From: CAYVAP01 sp964343195
Lineage (GTDB): Bacteria; Bacteroidota; Bacteroidia; J057
Direction: 5' to 3'
Assembly: GCA_964343195.1 (NCBI GenBank)
Contig: CAYFIR010000005.1
Coordinates: 62,001 to 126,000 of the forward strand
Length of the DNA stretch: 64,000 nucleotides
Both the position numbers and the translations under genes were made by a program. Within the stretch, counting starts at the first letter, position 1. Each line of letters begins with the position of its first letter. A model generated the notes under the pieces. It did no database searches, was not told the DNA's origin, and saw only the letters and a list, made by a program, of their open reading frames with translations. Shown in pieces: positions 44,060 through 53,981 of the stretch.

Positions 44060-44959
44060 ATGTCTGACAAAATACCCGTGAATATGCTTTCAGTTAATCC
44101 CAATGAAATCGCTACACCTGACCTTCATCAGTACCTGATTGGCGCTGTAGCCCCTCGTCCCATAGCGTTTGTTAGTACGATATCAACGGATGGGGTGGTG
44201 AATGTAGCTCCTTACAGTTTTTTCAATGTATTTGGCTCCAATCCTCCGATCGCAGTGTTCTCTTCCAATCGACGGGTCAGGGATAATTCGACCAAGGATA
44301 CCTATCAGAATGTAATGGAATCCCGTGAGGTGGTCATCAATATGGTAAACTACGACATGGTTTATCAGATGGCCCTAGCCAGTGTCGAGTATGATTCGGG
44401 CATCAGCGAATTTGAGAAAAGTGGGTTGACTCCGATCCCGAGTGACCTGGTTAAACCTCCCCGTGTCGCCGAATCTCCAGTCCAGTTTGAATGCCGTGTG
44501 GAGCAGATTATCCCAACGGGGGATAAAGGAGGAGCTGCGACGCTATTTGTATGCCGGATTATTCGCCTCCATTTGGATGAGAACATTCTTGATGCGAATA
44601 GTCGCATTGACCCCCATAAAGCTGATTTGATGGCCCGTATGGGGCGTGCTTTCTATTGTAGGGCGAGTGGTGATGCTGTATTTCCGATCCTGCAGCCTGT
44701 TACCAAAATGGGGATAGGGGTCGATCAATTGCCAGACCACATTCGGCTCAGTGAGGTACTCACAGGGAATGACCTGGCAAGGCTGGCCTCGGTGGAGCGT
44801 ATTCCCAAGTACTCCTCTGGTATTCTTTCTGACCCGGAGGTAATGAATGCGCTGGCAGGAAATGGACAGGATCGTGAACGTAGGCTACACCTGCATGCCC
44901 AACTCCTTATCTCCAGGAATGAAGTGGACCTGGCCTGGCAGGTGCTACTGGTGGAATAG
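44060..44959 (+). CDS. Flavin reductase-like FMN-binding split-barrel protein
   Basis: From ATG 44060 the protein is 299 residues; a TTG one codon earlier is in frame. The N-terminal 200 residues have IGAVAPRPIAFVSTISTDGV, NVAPYSFFNVFGSNPP, REVVINMVNYDM and a late ESPVQFECRVEQI, as in the DIM6/NTAB flavin-reductase family. It binds FMN and uses NAD(P)H or receives electrons. The C-terminal 90 residues are helical and longer than the minimal fold. No signal peptide. Substrate or partner monooxygenase is not known. It converges on the Wzz gene. Confidence 0.85.
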   Translation: MSDKIPVNMLSVNPNEIATPDLHQYLIGAVAPRPIAFVSTISTDGVVNVAPYSFFNVFGSNPPIAVFSSNRRVRDNSTKDTYQNVMESREVVINMVNYDMVYQMALASVEYDSGISEFEKSGLTPIPSDLVKPPRVAESPVQFECRVEQIIPTGDKGGAATLFVCRIIRLHLDENILDANSRIDPHKADLMARMGRAFYCRASGDAVFPILQPVTKMGIGVDQLPDHIRLSEVLTGNDLARLASVERIPKYSSGILSDPEVMNALAGNGQDRERRLHLHAQLLISRNEVDLAWQVLLVE

Positions 44960-44964
44960 GGAAA

Positions 44965-46038
44965 TTACGCTTGATCGACGGGTTCGTCGACAGAATCCTG
45001 GCTGGCCCGATGGTTCATGGCGGGTTGAATCACAAGGGTCTGAATAGCCAATGTAACATCCTCCTTTAACAGGGGATAGCTGACCAAAACTGCGGCTATC
45101 CCCATTCCAATCAGGGACCCAAGGAATAGATAGATTATCAGGCTGGGCCTGGTAACTGGGAATGGAGGCATTGGTGGATCAACTACCTGGATAGGAGAAA
45201 GGTCTCTTTGTAGTTGTGCTCTGGTCTGTTCCTGGTTTACATAAAGTGAGATGTACATCTGACTCAACAAGGCTTGCTGTGACTCCATCTCTGCTGGGCC
45301 TATTTCATCGCGGTAACGGATAGAAAAGCGCCCCTGTTCACGTGCTTCAGCTAGTCTGTAATTTATCTGGTCCAGCTCTTTTTTTATGGAATCTGCCCGT
45401 TTGGTTAGGAATTGTAGTGTCTGTCGTCCATTGCGCACTGTTTGTTCAGCGTAATACTTTCTAAGGTAAACCAGGTATTGCTCACAAAGCAGGGCAGTGA
45501 TCTCCTTGTCATAAAAGGATACCTTTATTTCTGCAAATCCATTCTCATTTGTTTCAATTCTCATACTTCTTCTGGCGATGGTTCCGCTAATGATCAACTT
45601 TTCATTAAATGGCCGATCAGTTGGATCGTCAGATCCCAAAACCATGCTGCTGATTCGTGATACAAGTGAGGTGTAGTCTGGATTATTGGAAAGAATTAGG
45701 TCAGCCATTAGGTGCTTTTCACCACTAAAAAGGATGGTATCTCCTACCAGGGATCGCGTAAGGCTCCGACTATCGAGCAGGCCTTTCATGTAGGTTAACT
45801 CTGATCCCTCCTGTCCAGGCAAGCCAAAAAACTGTGTAAGGCCAGTTTCAATCGAGCCTGATGTTTTCTCCTGGGCAGGGTGAAATACTGCTTTTGCGGT
45901 AAAATATGGAGGCTTGCTAAGTGCCTGTAGAAGAAATACAGCAGCGAAAATGACCGTAAATCCGAGTAGGATCCACTTCTTTCGTAGGATATTTTGCAGG
46001 TATTCCCTTAAGCGATCGAATATATCGAGTAGGTTCAC
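44965..46038 (-). CDS. Wzz-type chain-length determinant protein without kinase
   Basis: A 357-residue inner-membrane protein: helix at about 22-42, a periplasmic coiled-coil part, the proline motif PPMPPFPVTRPS before the second helix (about 300-324), and a 30-residue cytoplasmic tail. There is no Walker A motif, so it is not a tyrosine kinase. It regulates polysaccharide chain length or bridges to an exporter. It starts 35 bp after the eight-SLBB gene and is surely in its operon. Confidence 0.85.
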   Translation of the reverse strand: MNLLDIFDRLREYLQNILRKKWILLGFTVIFAAVFLLQALSKPPYFTAKAVFHPAQEKTSGSIETGLTQFFGLPGQEGSELTYMKGLLDSRSLTRSLVGDTILFSGEKHLMADLILSNNPDYTSLVSRISSMVLGSDDPTDRPFNEKLIISGTIARRSMRIETNENGFAEIKVSFYDKEITALLCEQYLVYLRKYYAEQTVRNGRQTLQFLTKRADSIKKELDQINYRLAEAREQGRFSIRYRDEIGPAEMESQQALLSQMYISLYVNQEQTRAQLQRDLSPIQVVDPPMPPFPVTRPSLIIYLFLGSLIGMGIAAVLVSYPLLKEDVTLAIQTLVIQPAMNHRASQDSVDEPVDQA

Positions 46039-46073
46039 GAGCTGGATTTTTAAAACAGTTTGGTTTCCTGTTG

Positions 46074-49000
46074 TTATAGCGTTCGTTCCACAAGCAGGAT
46101 GAAGCTAAGCACCGCAGTGGCCTGGGAAAGGATACTTTGGAAGTTAATATTGACTCGGTCAGCCAACTCTCTTTCGGATTTTGGTGGCCTCGCTGGTACG
46201 TTGACGATTGATCCTTGCTCAATTTTGGGGTATCGACGGATGAATAAAAAATGCCTCACTCCATGAACCGATCCATCAGCATGGGTAACCGTACAATGAC
46301 TTCTCTTGGTACGTCGGTCAAACCCCCCAGCAAGATTCACATAGTATTTGAGCTTCCGCTTACTGGGTTCGAACAGCACGTTTACTCCTGGGCGGAGGAC
46401 ATTTCCTTCAATGGTGACAATATCTGTGCGTGGCGGAATCATAAGAGTGTCTCCTTCAAGCAGGGGAATATCCCATTTTGAGTCAGGACGATTGAGGGCT
46501 CTTTCCAGTTTAATGGATATCTGCCCGATATTCGGACGCTGTATGTAGGCTCCTTCCAGGTAAGCGAGATTGGTAACCCCACCTGCCCGAGAAACAAATG
46601 AACTTAATGATTCATTTCGGCTGGTTTTATGGTATTCGCCATCCACCAGTATTTCTCCCAGAACATAGACGCTTTCCTGAAGCTCGAAATTGGGATTTCG
46701 CCTTACTACGACCTGATCATATGGATTGATTAGGATTTGATCCAGGGTAGGGTCCTCCTGCCAGTTTTGATCGACCTCTATGCTACTGACAATGATTGGA
46801 ACCGGAACTATTTCTCCAGTCTCTGAAACTTCTTCAACTACACGAGATAGCTCAACCCGTTGGAAATCAGCCTGCATCAATAAGCCTTCGGCCTGGTATA
46901 GCACATCCCTAAGGGTCATCTGTGGTGAGACAGGGTACTCCCCTGGATCGTTCACAAGGCCCTTAACCTGGACAAATCCCTGCTGGAAGAAATCAGACTC
47001 TGATCGTACGACTATTCTGTAGTAATCATCCAGCATGATGGTATCTGCAACGAGACTTTCCTGCCAGTCATCTCCTTCGATCTGAACCCTTATTATCTCC
47101 TTTCGATCTGTTCGGGTATTAAAGTTTCCTCTTTCAGCCAGATCGATGTTTTGGTACAGTTCTATTTCGTTCACATCAGCACTATCTGTCAGGCCTCCCG
47201 CTTGATAAAGGATGTCTTTCAGAGACATTCCACGCTGGAGCTGATACTGTCCAGGTTTTTTGACCGAACCATCTATACGAATGTAATGGATATTGAGAAA
47301 GTCATACTTTGAATATACCCTTAAGCGGTCAAAGTTATAGACCAGCATGGTGTCGAGGGTTGGATCATCTTCCCAGTTCCCCGTCACCTGTACTCGCCTG
47401 ACTACCTCTTTTCCCTGGTCTCCTTCGCCATATTCAGCTCCCTCTGTCGCAGAGAGTGGATCTCCTTCTACTGGCTCTCCATCCATTGAAATGGGGCCTC
47501 CAGCAAACTCCCCTGGCCTCATGCGGCCACCACCTTCATCATCATCATCAGTAGGGATGTAAAAATTCTCTGCTTCCGTCACGATGGAAAGCTCGAGATT
47601 CTGTAGGTCTGCGTCCTGTTTTGGCCCCCCTACCAGATAGAGCAGATCTTTTACCGTCATGGTAGGAAAACTGGGGAGAACTCCGGGTTTTCGGACTTCT
47701 CCAGCTACCTCGATGTACCGTTGGTCTCTCAGTTCCTCCTGCGAAAACACCAGCAAGGCGTCAAAATACTGGAGCTCGATATTCCCCAGGTTAGCAGTAT
47801 CGGGTTGTGGTGATCCGGGTAAATAGATTTCGCTGAGGTCTATAGGTATGTAAAGAATTTCGCTGGTACCTGGTACAATTCTGACTACATAGGCTCGCTT
47901 CAGGTAGGCATCAATTCCAAGTCCTCCTGCTTTTCCAATCAGGTCTGTAACCTTATCATATGAATCGAGCTGATAGGTACCCGGGTATTCTACATCCCCA
48001 AATATCTGGACGATGTTGTAGGCCCCAAGGTTGATCCCTTCGATGATTACTTTATCTCCTGACCCCAGGCGATAGTCTTTATTCTGAGTCGAGAGAATAT
48101 CGGCGAGGTTAAAATCTACCAATACTTCTCTCTCATTCTCAAGTCTTGCTACCTGTGCCCTTGATTGCTTGGCATCAAAGTTCAGGCCTCCTGCGAAGTA
48201 GATAAGGCTTTTAAGGTTTTCCCCTGGTAGAAGCTCATACGCCATGGGCTTTCTAACTGAGCCGGAAATTTCAACGGTTTTATACTGAATCGGGACGTAA
48301 ATGAAGTCGTTATTCTGAAGGAATATGGGCTCCTGACTTCCGTCAATCAGGTATCGATACAGGTCTATGGTTTGAACGACCTGACCATTTCTGCGAATCT
48401 GAATATTTCGGACACTGCCCACCTCATTGACCCCACCAGCGGCAAAGAGCGCATTAAAAGCTGGGACAGCAGCGTCGATACGGTAGCTTCCAGGTTTGCG
48501 GACTTCACCGACGATGTTGACGCTGATGGAGCGTCGATCTCCTGTCAGGCGCACTTCAATACTGGCCTGAGAAGAGACGACCCTGCGATATGCTCTCTCA
48601 ATCAGGTCGCGGGATTCTGCATAGGTCCGCCCACCGACGTAAATTTTCCCAATGTAGGGTCTAATGATAGACCCATCTTTTGAGACAGTCAGGCTTTCAA
48701 ACAGTTCACTTCGGCCATATACGGTCACCGCAAAAATATCACCTGTTCCTATGACATATTCATCAGGGGGGACTACTGCTCCCTCAGTTGTGAAGGCATT
48801 CTCAGCATTATCCAGGAAAAGGTGGTGGCCAAACACATTCGTGACGAGATCCGGATTGAGATTTACCGTACTATTCTCGGTAGGTTTATCTTCAAATCCA
48901 GTCTCATCCTCCAGCACCTCTTCTGTGCCCTCTAGTTCAAGATCTGTATCTGCGGGAGTGGTAGGGTCGGGGAAGCCCGATTCTCCATCAGGGGACAGGC

Positions 49001-49223
49001 TGCCTGAATTGCCAGAGTTACCAGTACCCAGGCCTTGGATATAGCTATCGATTTGATCCGCGGGGACCCCACCCTGATTCTGAAGCTGATCTATCCGATT
49101 TTGCAGATTCGGAAGCTGAGTGGTCGGCAGCAGTGGACTCGGGACATTGGGAGTTTGGGCTGGTAACTGCAGCACTAGTATGCTAAGCAAAATGCCCAGC
49201 AGTGTTGAAAAGCCAGTTTGCAT
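46074..49223 (-). CDS. Polysaccharide export protein with eight SLBB-type repeats
   Basis: From ATG 49223 (MQTGFS) the protein is 1049 residues; the frame to 49265 adds 14 residues that precede the signal peptide. It has a signal peptide, a low-complexity linker rich in Asp/Glu/Pro/Ser (about 40-110), and a Poly_export domain with DEYVIGTGDIFAVTVYG. Eight soluble-ligand-binding repeats follow, each opening with a G-x-V-x-P-G type strand: EVRKPGSY, SVRKPMAY, DVEYPGTY, EVRKPGVL, SVKKPGQY, LVNDPGEY, EILVDGEY, NVLRPGV. Most Wza-type exporters have two or three. No lipobox is seen. It ends with one helix (LSQATAVLSFILLV). Confidence 0.88.
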   Translation of the reverse strand: MQTGFSTLLGILLSILVLQLPAQTPNVPSPLLPTTQLPNLQNRIDQLQNQGGVPADQIDSYIQGLGTGNSGNSGSLSPDGESGFPDPTTPADTDLELEGTEEVLEDETGFEDKPTENSTVNLNPDLVTNVFGHHLFLDNAENAFTTEGAVVPPDEYVIGTGDIFAVTVYGRSELFESLTVSKDGSIIRPYIGKIYVGGRTYAESRDLIERAYRRVVSSQASIEVRLTGDRRSISVNIVGEVRKPGSYRIDAAVPAFNALFAAGGVNEVGSVRNIQIRRNGQVVQTIDLYRYLIDGSQEPIFLQNNDFIYVPIQYKTVEISGSVRKPMAYELLPGENLKSLIYFAGGLNFDAKQSRAQVARLENEREVLVDFNLADILSTQNKDYRLGSGDKVIIEGINLGAYNIVQIFGDVEYPGTYQLDSYDKVTDLIGKAGGLGIDAYLKRAYVVRIVPGTSEILYIPIDLSEIYLPGSPQPDTANLGNIELQYFDALLVFSQEELRDQRYIEVAGEVRKPGVLPSFPTMTVKDLLYLVGGPKQDADLQNLELSIVTEAENFYIPTDDDDEGGGRMRPGEFAGGPISMDGEPVEGDPLSATEGAEYGEGDQGKEVVRRVQVTGNWEDDPTLDTMLVYNFDRLRVYSKYDFLNIHYIRIDGSVKKPGQYQLQRGMSLKDILYQAGGLTDSADVNEIELYQNIDLAERGNFNTRTDRKEIIRVQIEGDDWQESLVADTIMLDDYYRIVVRSESDFFQQGFVQVKGLVNDPGEYPVSPQMTLRDVLYQAEGLLMQADFQRVELSRVVEEVSETGEIVPVPIIVSSIEVDQNWQEDPTLDQILINPYDQVVVRRNPNFELQESVYVLGEILVDGEYHKTSRNESLSSFVSRAGGVTNLAYLEGAYIQRPNIGQISIKLERALNRPDSKWDIPLLEGDTLMIPPRTDIVTIEGNVLRPGVNVLFEPSKRKLKYYVNLAGGFDRRTKRSHCTVTHADGSVHGVRHFLFIRRYPKIEQGSIVNVPARPPKSERELADRVNINFQSILSQATAVLSFILLVERTL

Positions 49224-49262
49224 TGGGTTGTTGCCTAAGGTTTTGTGTTGACCAAGACAAAG

Positions 49263-49270
49263 CAAAGGTA
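49263..49270 (-). promoter_or_regulatory. Candidate -7 box for the SLBB/Wzz operon
   Basis: On the minus strand TACCTTTG, identical to the PBP1A box, 39 bp upstream of ATG 49223. No TTTG is present 19-20 nt further up. Confidence 0.5.
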
Positions 49271-49372
49271 AAAAATCTGGCGTATCCTACTAGGGGGCGA
49301 AAAATCTCCTGTGTAAGATTTTGACCAAAAATCCGTCTTTTGACCGGGAGGAAATAAACGGACACAAAAAAG

Positions 49373-49391
49373 ACCGAGGCCAGCCTCGGCC
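49373..49391 (-). terminator. Terminator of parE
   Basis: Stem CCGAGG (49374-49379) and CCTCGG (49384-49389), with a wobble pair at the base, followed on the minus strand by CTTTTTTG. It lies 34 bp after the parE stop. Confidence 0.7.
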
Positions 49392-49424
49392 TGAATTATT
49401 AATTTTCCCTGAATAGGATGAACT

Positions 49425-51299
49425 CTAGCTTGCCGCCGAAACAGCCTCCGCGAGCTCTTTTATTTCATCTTTTTCAACTCTCAGGTTGCGTATGATAAAC
49501 TCCTGACGGGTAGGGGTGTTTTTTCCCATATAATAGGTCAGAAGCTTTTTTAGGTCGGTATCCTTTTGAAGCAGAACGGGCTGCAACCTGATATCCTCCC
49601 CGATAAATTGTCCAAATTCATCTGGAGAAATTTCGCCAAGCCCTTTAAATCGGGTGATTTCGGGTTTGCCTTTCAGGGCCTCAATGGCGTCCTGCTTCTC
49701 CTGCTCGGAATAGCAGTAGAAGGTTTTTTGCTTGTTCCGTACCCGAAATAGAGGGGTCTCGAGGATGTATAAGTGGCCATTCCGTACCAGATCGGGAAAG
49801 AACTGGAGGAAGAAGGTAAGTAACAGCAAACGGATGTGCATGCCATCGACGTCCGCATCTGTTGCAATCACCACCTGGTTATACCGAAGGCCCTCTATTC
49901 CGTCTTCAATGTTTAGCGCGTGCTGGAGTAGGTTAAACTCTTCGTTCTCATAAACTACTTTCTTGGTCAAGCCGAAGCAGTTCAAAGGCTTCCCCCTCAG
50001 GGAGAAGACGGCCTGTGTGGTTACATCTCTGGCTTTGGTAATGGAGCCTGAGGCAGAATCACCCTCGGTAATAAAGAGGGTTGTCCCAAGTTTACTTTCT
50101 TCCTTGCCACGTTTATCGCTGAAGTGAACCCGGCAATCGCGGAGCTTTTTATTGTGAAGGTTGGCCTTTTTTGCACGCTTGTTTGCGAGTTTCTTGATCC
50201 CCGCTATTTCTTTGCGCTCTTTTTCGGACTGCTCAATCCGCTTTTTGAGGGCATCTGCGGTCTCTGCATGTCGGTGCAGGAAATTATCGAGGCGAGTGGA
50301 AAGAAAGTCTGTCACGAAGGTACGGACAGTAGGACCTTTGGGGCCTACATTCTGAGAGCCGAGTTTGGTTTTGGTTTGCGACTCAAAAACCGGCTCCTGT
50401 ACCCGTACACTGACCGCCGCGATGATGGATCCACGGATGTCCGTAGTGTCATAGGTTTTGCCAAAAAAGTCTCGGATAACCTTAACGTATGCCTCTTTGA
50501 AGGCATTGAGGTGGGTACCTCCCTGCGATGTAAACTGTCCGTTTACGAATGAGTAATACTCTTCTCCGTAGCTGTTGCCATGCGTGATGGCCACTTCTAT
50601 GTCATCACCCAGGAGGTGGATGATGGGGTAGCGGATGTCTTCCTCATTTACCTTGTCCTGTAGCAGATCCAGTAGGCCATTTTTGGACTGGAACTTTTCT
50701 CCATTGAGGTAAAGGGCGAGGCCTGCATTGAGGTAGCTATAATTTCTGATCTGATTGACTACATACTCAGTCAGAAAGCGATAATGCTTGAATACGTCTG
50801 AGTCCGGGCGGAAGTAAATACTGGTGCCGTTGGCTTCATCGGATTTCTTGACCTTGTGATCCTTGACCAGGGTACCCTTTTCAAACTCTGCGATTTTCTT
50901 CTTGCCTTCGCGGACAGATTCAACTCTAAAGGAACTGGAAAGGGCATTGACAGCCTTGGTACCGACTCCGTTCAGGCCGACTGATTTCGTAAATGCTTCA
51001 GAATCGTATTTTCCCCCGGTATTGATGCGGCTCACACAGTCAATAACCTTTCCCAAGGGAATTCCTCGCCCATAATCGCGAACCTGTACTTCGCCATCCT
51101 TAATGTCGATGTCGATCCGCTTCCCAAACCCCATCACATATTCGTCAATGGAGTTGTCGATGACCTCCTTTAGCAGGATGTAAATCCCGTCATCCTGGGA
51201 AGACCCGTCTCCCAACTTGCCAATGTACATCCCCGGACGAAGCCTGATATGCTCACGCCAGTCCAGCGATTTTATACTATCCTCATTATATGTTGCCAT
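49425..51299 (-). CDS. parE: DNA topoisomerase IV subunit B
   Basis: A 624-residue ATPase subunit that unlinks daughter chromosomes with ParC. The GHKL domain has RPGMYIGKLGDGSSQ, LLKEVIDNSIDEY, GGKYDSEAFTKSVGLNGVGT and the transducer. The Toprim domain has LFITEGDSASGS, the DADVDGMHIR metal site and IRPG-type end TRFKGLGEISPDEF. Sequence is of the ParE rather than the GyrB kind (short, no insert). parC is not adjacent downstream; a terminator and an exopolysaccharide gene follow. A hairpin at 51414-51444 isolates it from the Wzc gene upstream. Confidence 0.93.
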   Translation of the reverse strand: MATYNEDSIKSLDWREHIRLRPGMYIGKLGDGSSQDDGIYILLKEVIDNSIDEYVMGFGKRIDIDIKDGEVQVRDYGRGIPLGKVIDCVSRINTGGKYDSEAFTKSVGLNGVGTKAVNALSSSFRVESVREGKKKIAEFEKGTLVKDHKVKKSDEANGTSIYFRPDSDVFKHYRFLTEYVVNQIRNYSYLNAGLALYLNGEKFQSKNGLLDLLQDKVNEEDIRYPIIHLLGDDIEVAITHGNSYGEEYYSFVNGQFTSQGGTHLNAFKEAYVKVIRDFFGKTYDTTDIRGSIIAAVSVRVQEPVFESQTKTKLGSQNVGPKGPTVRTFVTDFLSTRLDNFLHRHAETADALKKRIEQSEKERKEIAGIKKLANKRAKKANLHNKKLRDCRVHFSDKRGKEESKLGTTLFITEGDSASGSITKARDVTTQAVFSLRGKPLNCFGLTKKVVYENEEFNLLQHALNIEDGIEGLRYNQVVIATDADVDGMHIRLLLLTFFLQFFPDLVRNGHLYILETPLFRVRNKQKTFYCYSEQEKQDAIEALKGKPEITRFKGLGEISPDEFGQFIGEDIRLQPVLLQKDTDLKKLLTYYMGKNTPTRQEFIIRNLRVEKDEIKELAEAVSAAS

Positions 51300-51383
51300 G
51301 GAAACCTAGCGTATGAATAAGTGGGCTATTATTTTTAGTAAATGCAAAAAATGATATCTAAATTAGGAAAGGTAGAGGGTAAT

Positions 51384-51404
51384 TGCAAGTATTGGTAACT
51401 TGCA
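51384..51404. repeat. Inverted repeat in the parE upstream region
   Basis: TGCAAGT at 51384-51390 and ACTTGCA at 51398-51404, perfect 7 bp around ATTGGTA. It lies between the wzc terminator and parE and could be an operator. Confidence 0.35.
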
Positions 51405-51413
51405 CAATCAAAA

Positions 51414-51444
51414 GGCGGGAGGCTGAATTTCTCAACCTCCCGCC
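51414..51444 (-). terminator. Terminator of the Wza/Wzc operon
   Basis: Perfect 9-bp stem GGCGGGAGG (51414-51422) and CCTCCCGCC (51436-51444), followed on the minus strand by TTTTGATTG. It is 21 bp beyond the stop at 51466. Confidence 0.8.
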
Positions 51445-51465
51445 TGTCAGTTTTGCATGGCTCGA

Positions 51466-53859
51466 TTAGCTATTGGTGTATGCACTATTGTACCGGGCCT
51501 TGTAGCGACCGATGTTATAGTAGCTCATATCCCCATAGCGGAAGTAACTTGGATTGGCTACTCCATTCATTACCAGACCGATCTGCTTGACCTTTCCTTC
51601 GCTGTGCAATTCGTTGATGCGGTCGAGATCACCGACTTTGGTGACATGGTGGCGCAGAACGTATAGGGTGTAATCCAGAAACTCGGATACCAGCAGGTAG
51701 TCAGATGCCTGTGCAATCGGAGGAAGGTCCAGGATCACGTAGTCGTACTTGTCACGTGCCTGATCGATCAGGCTGCGGAAGGCAGGACCATCGAAGAGGT
51801 CGAGTGGGTTGTGATAAACCGGGCCAGCGGCTACGATATCCAGTGAAGGGATATGAGTAGGCTGTATCAGGCTATCAAGGTCTGCGTGACGGGCACCGGG
51901 CAGGGTACTGGATACTCCTCGCTCTGGTTCGTAGTCAAAATGACGGGTCTGGTTGGGGTTACGCAGATCCAGGTCAATGATCAGGGTCTTGTAGCCTGCC
52001 ATGGAAAGGGAAGCAGCCATATTCGCTGCACAGAAGGACTTACCCTCACCAGACCAGGTAGAGACGGCCCCAATGACACGGATCTGATCCCGTGCCTCGT
52101 CGGGGATGTTTTTGTAAATATGGATTCGCAGGGCGCGGAAACACTCAGCCAACGCTGAGTCTGTGGTGTCGGGACGCAGGGTGGGGTAGGGAGTATCATT
52201 TTTGATGATCATCCCCAGCACTGGAATCTTGGTGTGTTTACGCAGATCCTTGTAGGTCAGGACATTGTCATTGAAGAAACTGGTCAGGAAGATGTAGCCG
52301 ATTGGTAGTCCCAATGCCAGAATAAAAGCCCCAATCATGACCACTCCCTTACTGGTTCCAGTTTTATTTTTTGTGATGCGGGCCTTGTCGATGACAAAAT
52401 AGTTCACATCAAGGTTTGCAAGGGCTATCAGCAGCTCGGACCGCTTTTCGGATAGACGATCATACTGCTCATGAATCCGCTCAATCTGGTCAGCAATAGT
52501 GGTGATTTGGCTGCTTGCTCCTGGAATAGTACTGAGCTGGCCGGTTACTTGCCCCAACTGACTGTTGGTCTCCTGTAGCTCAATGTCGATGGATGCGATG
52601 CGGTTGCGAATATTCCCAATAATTGAGTTTCGAGTTTGCTGGATGCGTCGATCCAACTCCTGGATTTGGCGGCTATTCTGGGTGGCAGTACCTGCCAGAT
52701 CAGCCCGCTGATTTACCAGCGAACTCATGGTGCCCAGAAGATCTTTCAGGACGATGTCATCCACATCCTGGGTCGAAGGCATCATGGCCGGATCGTTGGA
52801 AGCACTGCGCATGGAGGACAGCATGGTCTGGTACCGAGCCTTTTGTACCCTTAGGTTAGACACACGGTCTTTCATGACAAATTGCTGGTTGTAAAGGGTA
52901 GCAGAAGCACCTTCAATACCAGCGATTCCCCTGCTTGCCTGGAAGTCAGCCCTTCTTTGCTGGACCCTCATCAAGGAATCTTCCAGCACATATAGCTCCT
53001 TGGTAATGGTATCCAATGTTGACCGGCCCTTGTTGTATCGTTTCTGGACTTCCGACTCGATGTAGGTTTCCATCAGGGAGTTGAGGAACATCTCATGTTC
53101 CCAGGGAATGGTCCCAAATGAACTGAGGTTAACCACGCTGGACTCGTCGCTGACAGATTCTATGGAAAGGCCTTTTTTGAATGATTCGACCAGCTTGTCG
53201 TTGGATCGAATCTTGAATGCATATCCTTCTTCGACTCCCCCGCCTGCAGTTACATTAGGAATTATTTCCACATTGAGGAAATCGCTGGTCACCATTCCAT
53301 TTTCATCAGAGAAGATTTCCATTTCCATGGGGCCAAGTCCTCTGACTTTATCGCCAGTCCGAATGTTGTAAATCGAGCCCTGCTCCTCAATTTCAAATGT
53401 GAGTTTGAATCCCTGTGCGGACTGAGAGACGGAAAAGGGGACATCCAGCAATTGAGGCTTTGTGGAATCGATGATCACATAAAATGGGGACTGCTGTCGA
53501 TAAACCTGTATAGAGTTAAACAGCTTTTCCTCGTAGTAAGCCACCTCAAACGGGATCTTTTCTACGGCGTCTTCAATCAGGGCATAGGAAGATATAACCT
53601 GTATTTTATCTTCCAGGTCAGAGTATTGCTCAAGAATTCCCAGTTCCTTGAGTCCCTCATTGGACGCAAGCTGGTCTGTGCTCTTATCCGAGAGGGAAAG
53701 TTTGGCCCTTACTTCAGTGGCCTTGACCAGGGTTTGGCTATAGAGATATGCCAAAGGGAGTAATACCCCCAGTGCTATGGCAAAGAGGTACCAGTTGGCC
53801 ACGGCCTTACCGATGAGCTCCTTAATAGAAATCGACTCTAAGTTATCTTGTACCGACAT
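51466..53859 (-). CDS. Wzc-type polysaccharide co-polymerase / bacterial tyrosine kinase
   Basis: A 797-residue inner-membrane protein. A Wzz domain (helix at about 25-45, coiled coil, second helix at about 505-525) is fused to a cytoplasmic BY-kinase. The kinase has Walker A STWSGEGKS (about 600-608), Walker A' LIIDLDLRNP (about 627-636), Walker B VILDLPP (about 708-715), and a C-terminal tail with seven Tyr in the last 28 residues, the autophosphorylation cluster. It controls export and length of exopolysaccharide together with the Wza lipoprotein that starts 122 bp upstream. Confidence 0.95.
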   Translation of the reverse strand: MSVQDNLESISIKELIGKAVANWYLFAIALGVLLPLAYLYSQTLVKATEVRAKLSLSDKSTDQLASNEGLKELGILEQYSDLEDKIQVISSYALIEDAVEKIPFEVAYYEEKLFNSIQVYRQQSPFYVIIDSTKPQLLDVPFSVSQSAQGFKLTFEIEEQGSIYNIRTGDKVRGLGPMEMEIFSDENGMVTSDFLNVEIIPNVTAGGGVEEGYAFKIRSNDKLVESFKKGLSIESVSDESSVVNLSSFGTIPWEHEMFLNSLMETYIESEVQKRYNKGRSTLDTITKELYVLEDSLMRVQQRRADFQASRGIAGIEGASATLYNQQFVMKDRVSNLRVQKARYQTMLSSMRSASNDPAMMPSTQDVDDIVLKDLLGTMSSLVNQRADLAGTATQNSRQIQELDRRIQQTRNSIIGNIRNRIASIDIELQETNSQLGQVTGQLSTIPGASSQITTIADQIERIHEQYDRLSEKRSELLIALANLDVNYFVIDKARITKNKTGTSKGVVMIGAFILALGLPIGYIFLTSFFNDNVLTYKDLRKHTKIPVLGMIIKNDTPYPTLRPDTTDSALAECFRALRIHIYKNIPDEARDQIRVIGAVSTWSGEGKSFCAANMAASLSMAGYKTLIIDLDLRNPNQTRHFDYEPERGVSSTLPGARHADLDSLIQPTHIPSLDIVAAGPVYHNPLDLFDGPAFRSLIDQARDKYDYVILDLPPIAQASDYLLVSEFLDYTLYVLRHHVTKVGDLDRINELHSEGKVKQIGLVMNGVANPSYFRYGDMSYYNIGRYKARYNSAYTNS

Positions 53860-53981
53860 TGGTGATGGCTTTTGAAAGAAATGACCAGGAAGGAACGCTT
53901 GAAAATGGAATTAGGCGGTTTCTGTCTTTAGTCTCCTCTACTGAGGAAGGGAGACTTACTATTTCCTGTTATCGCAGGGCC

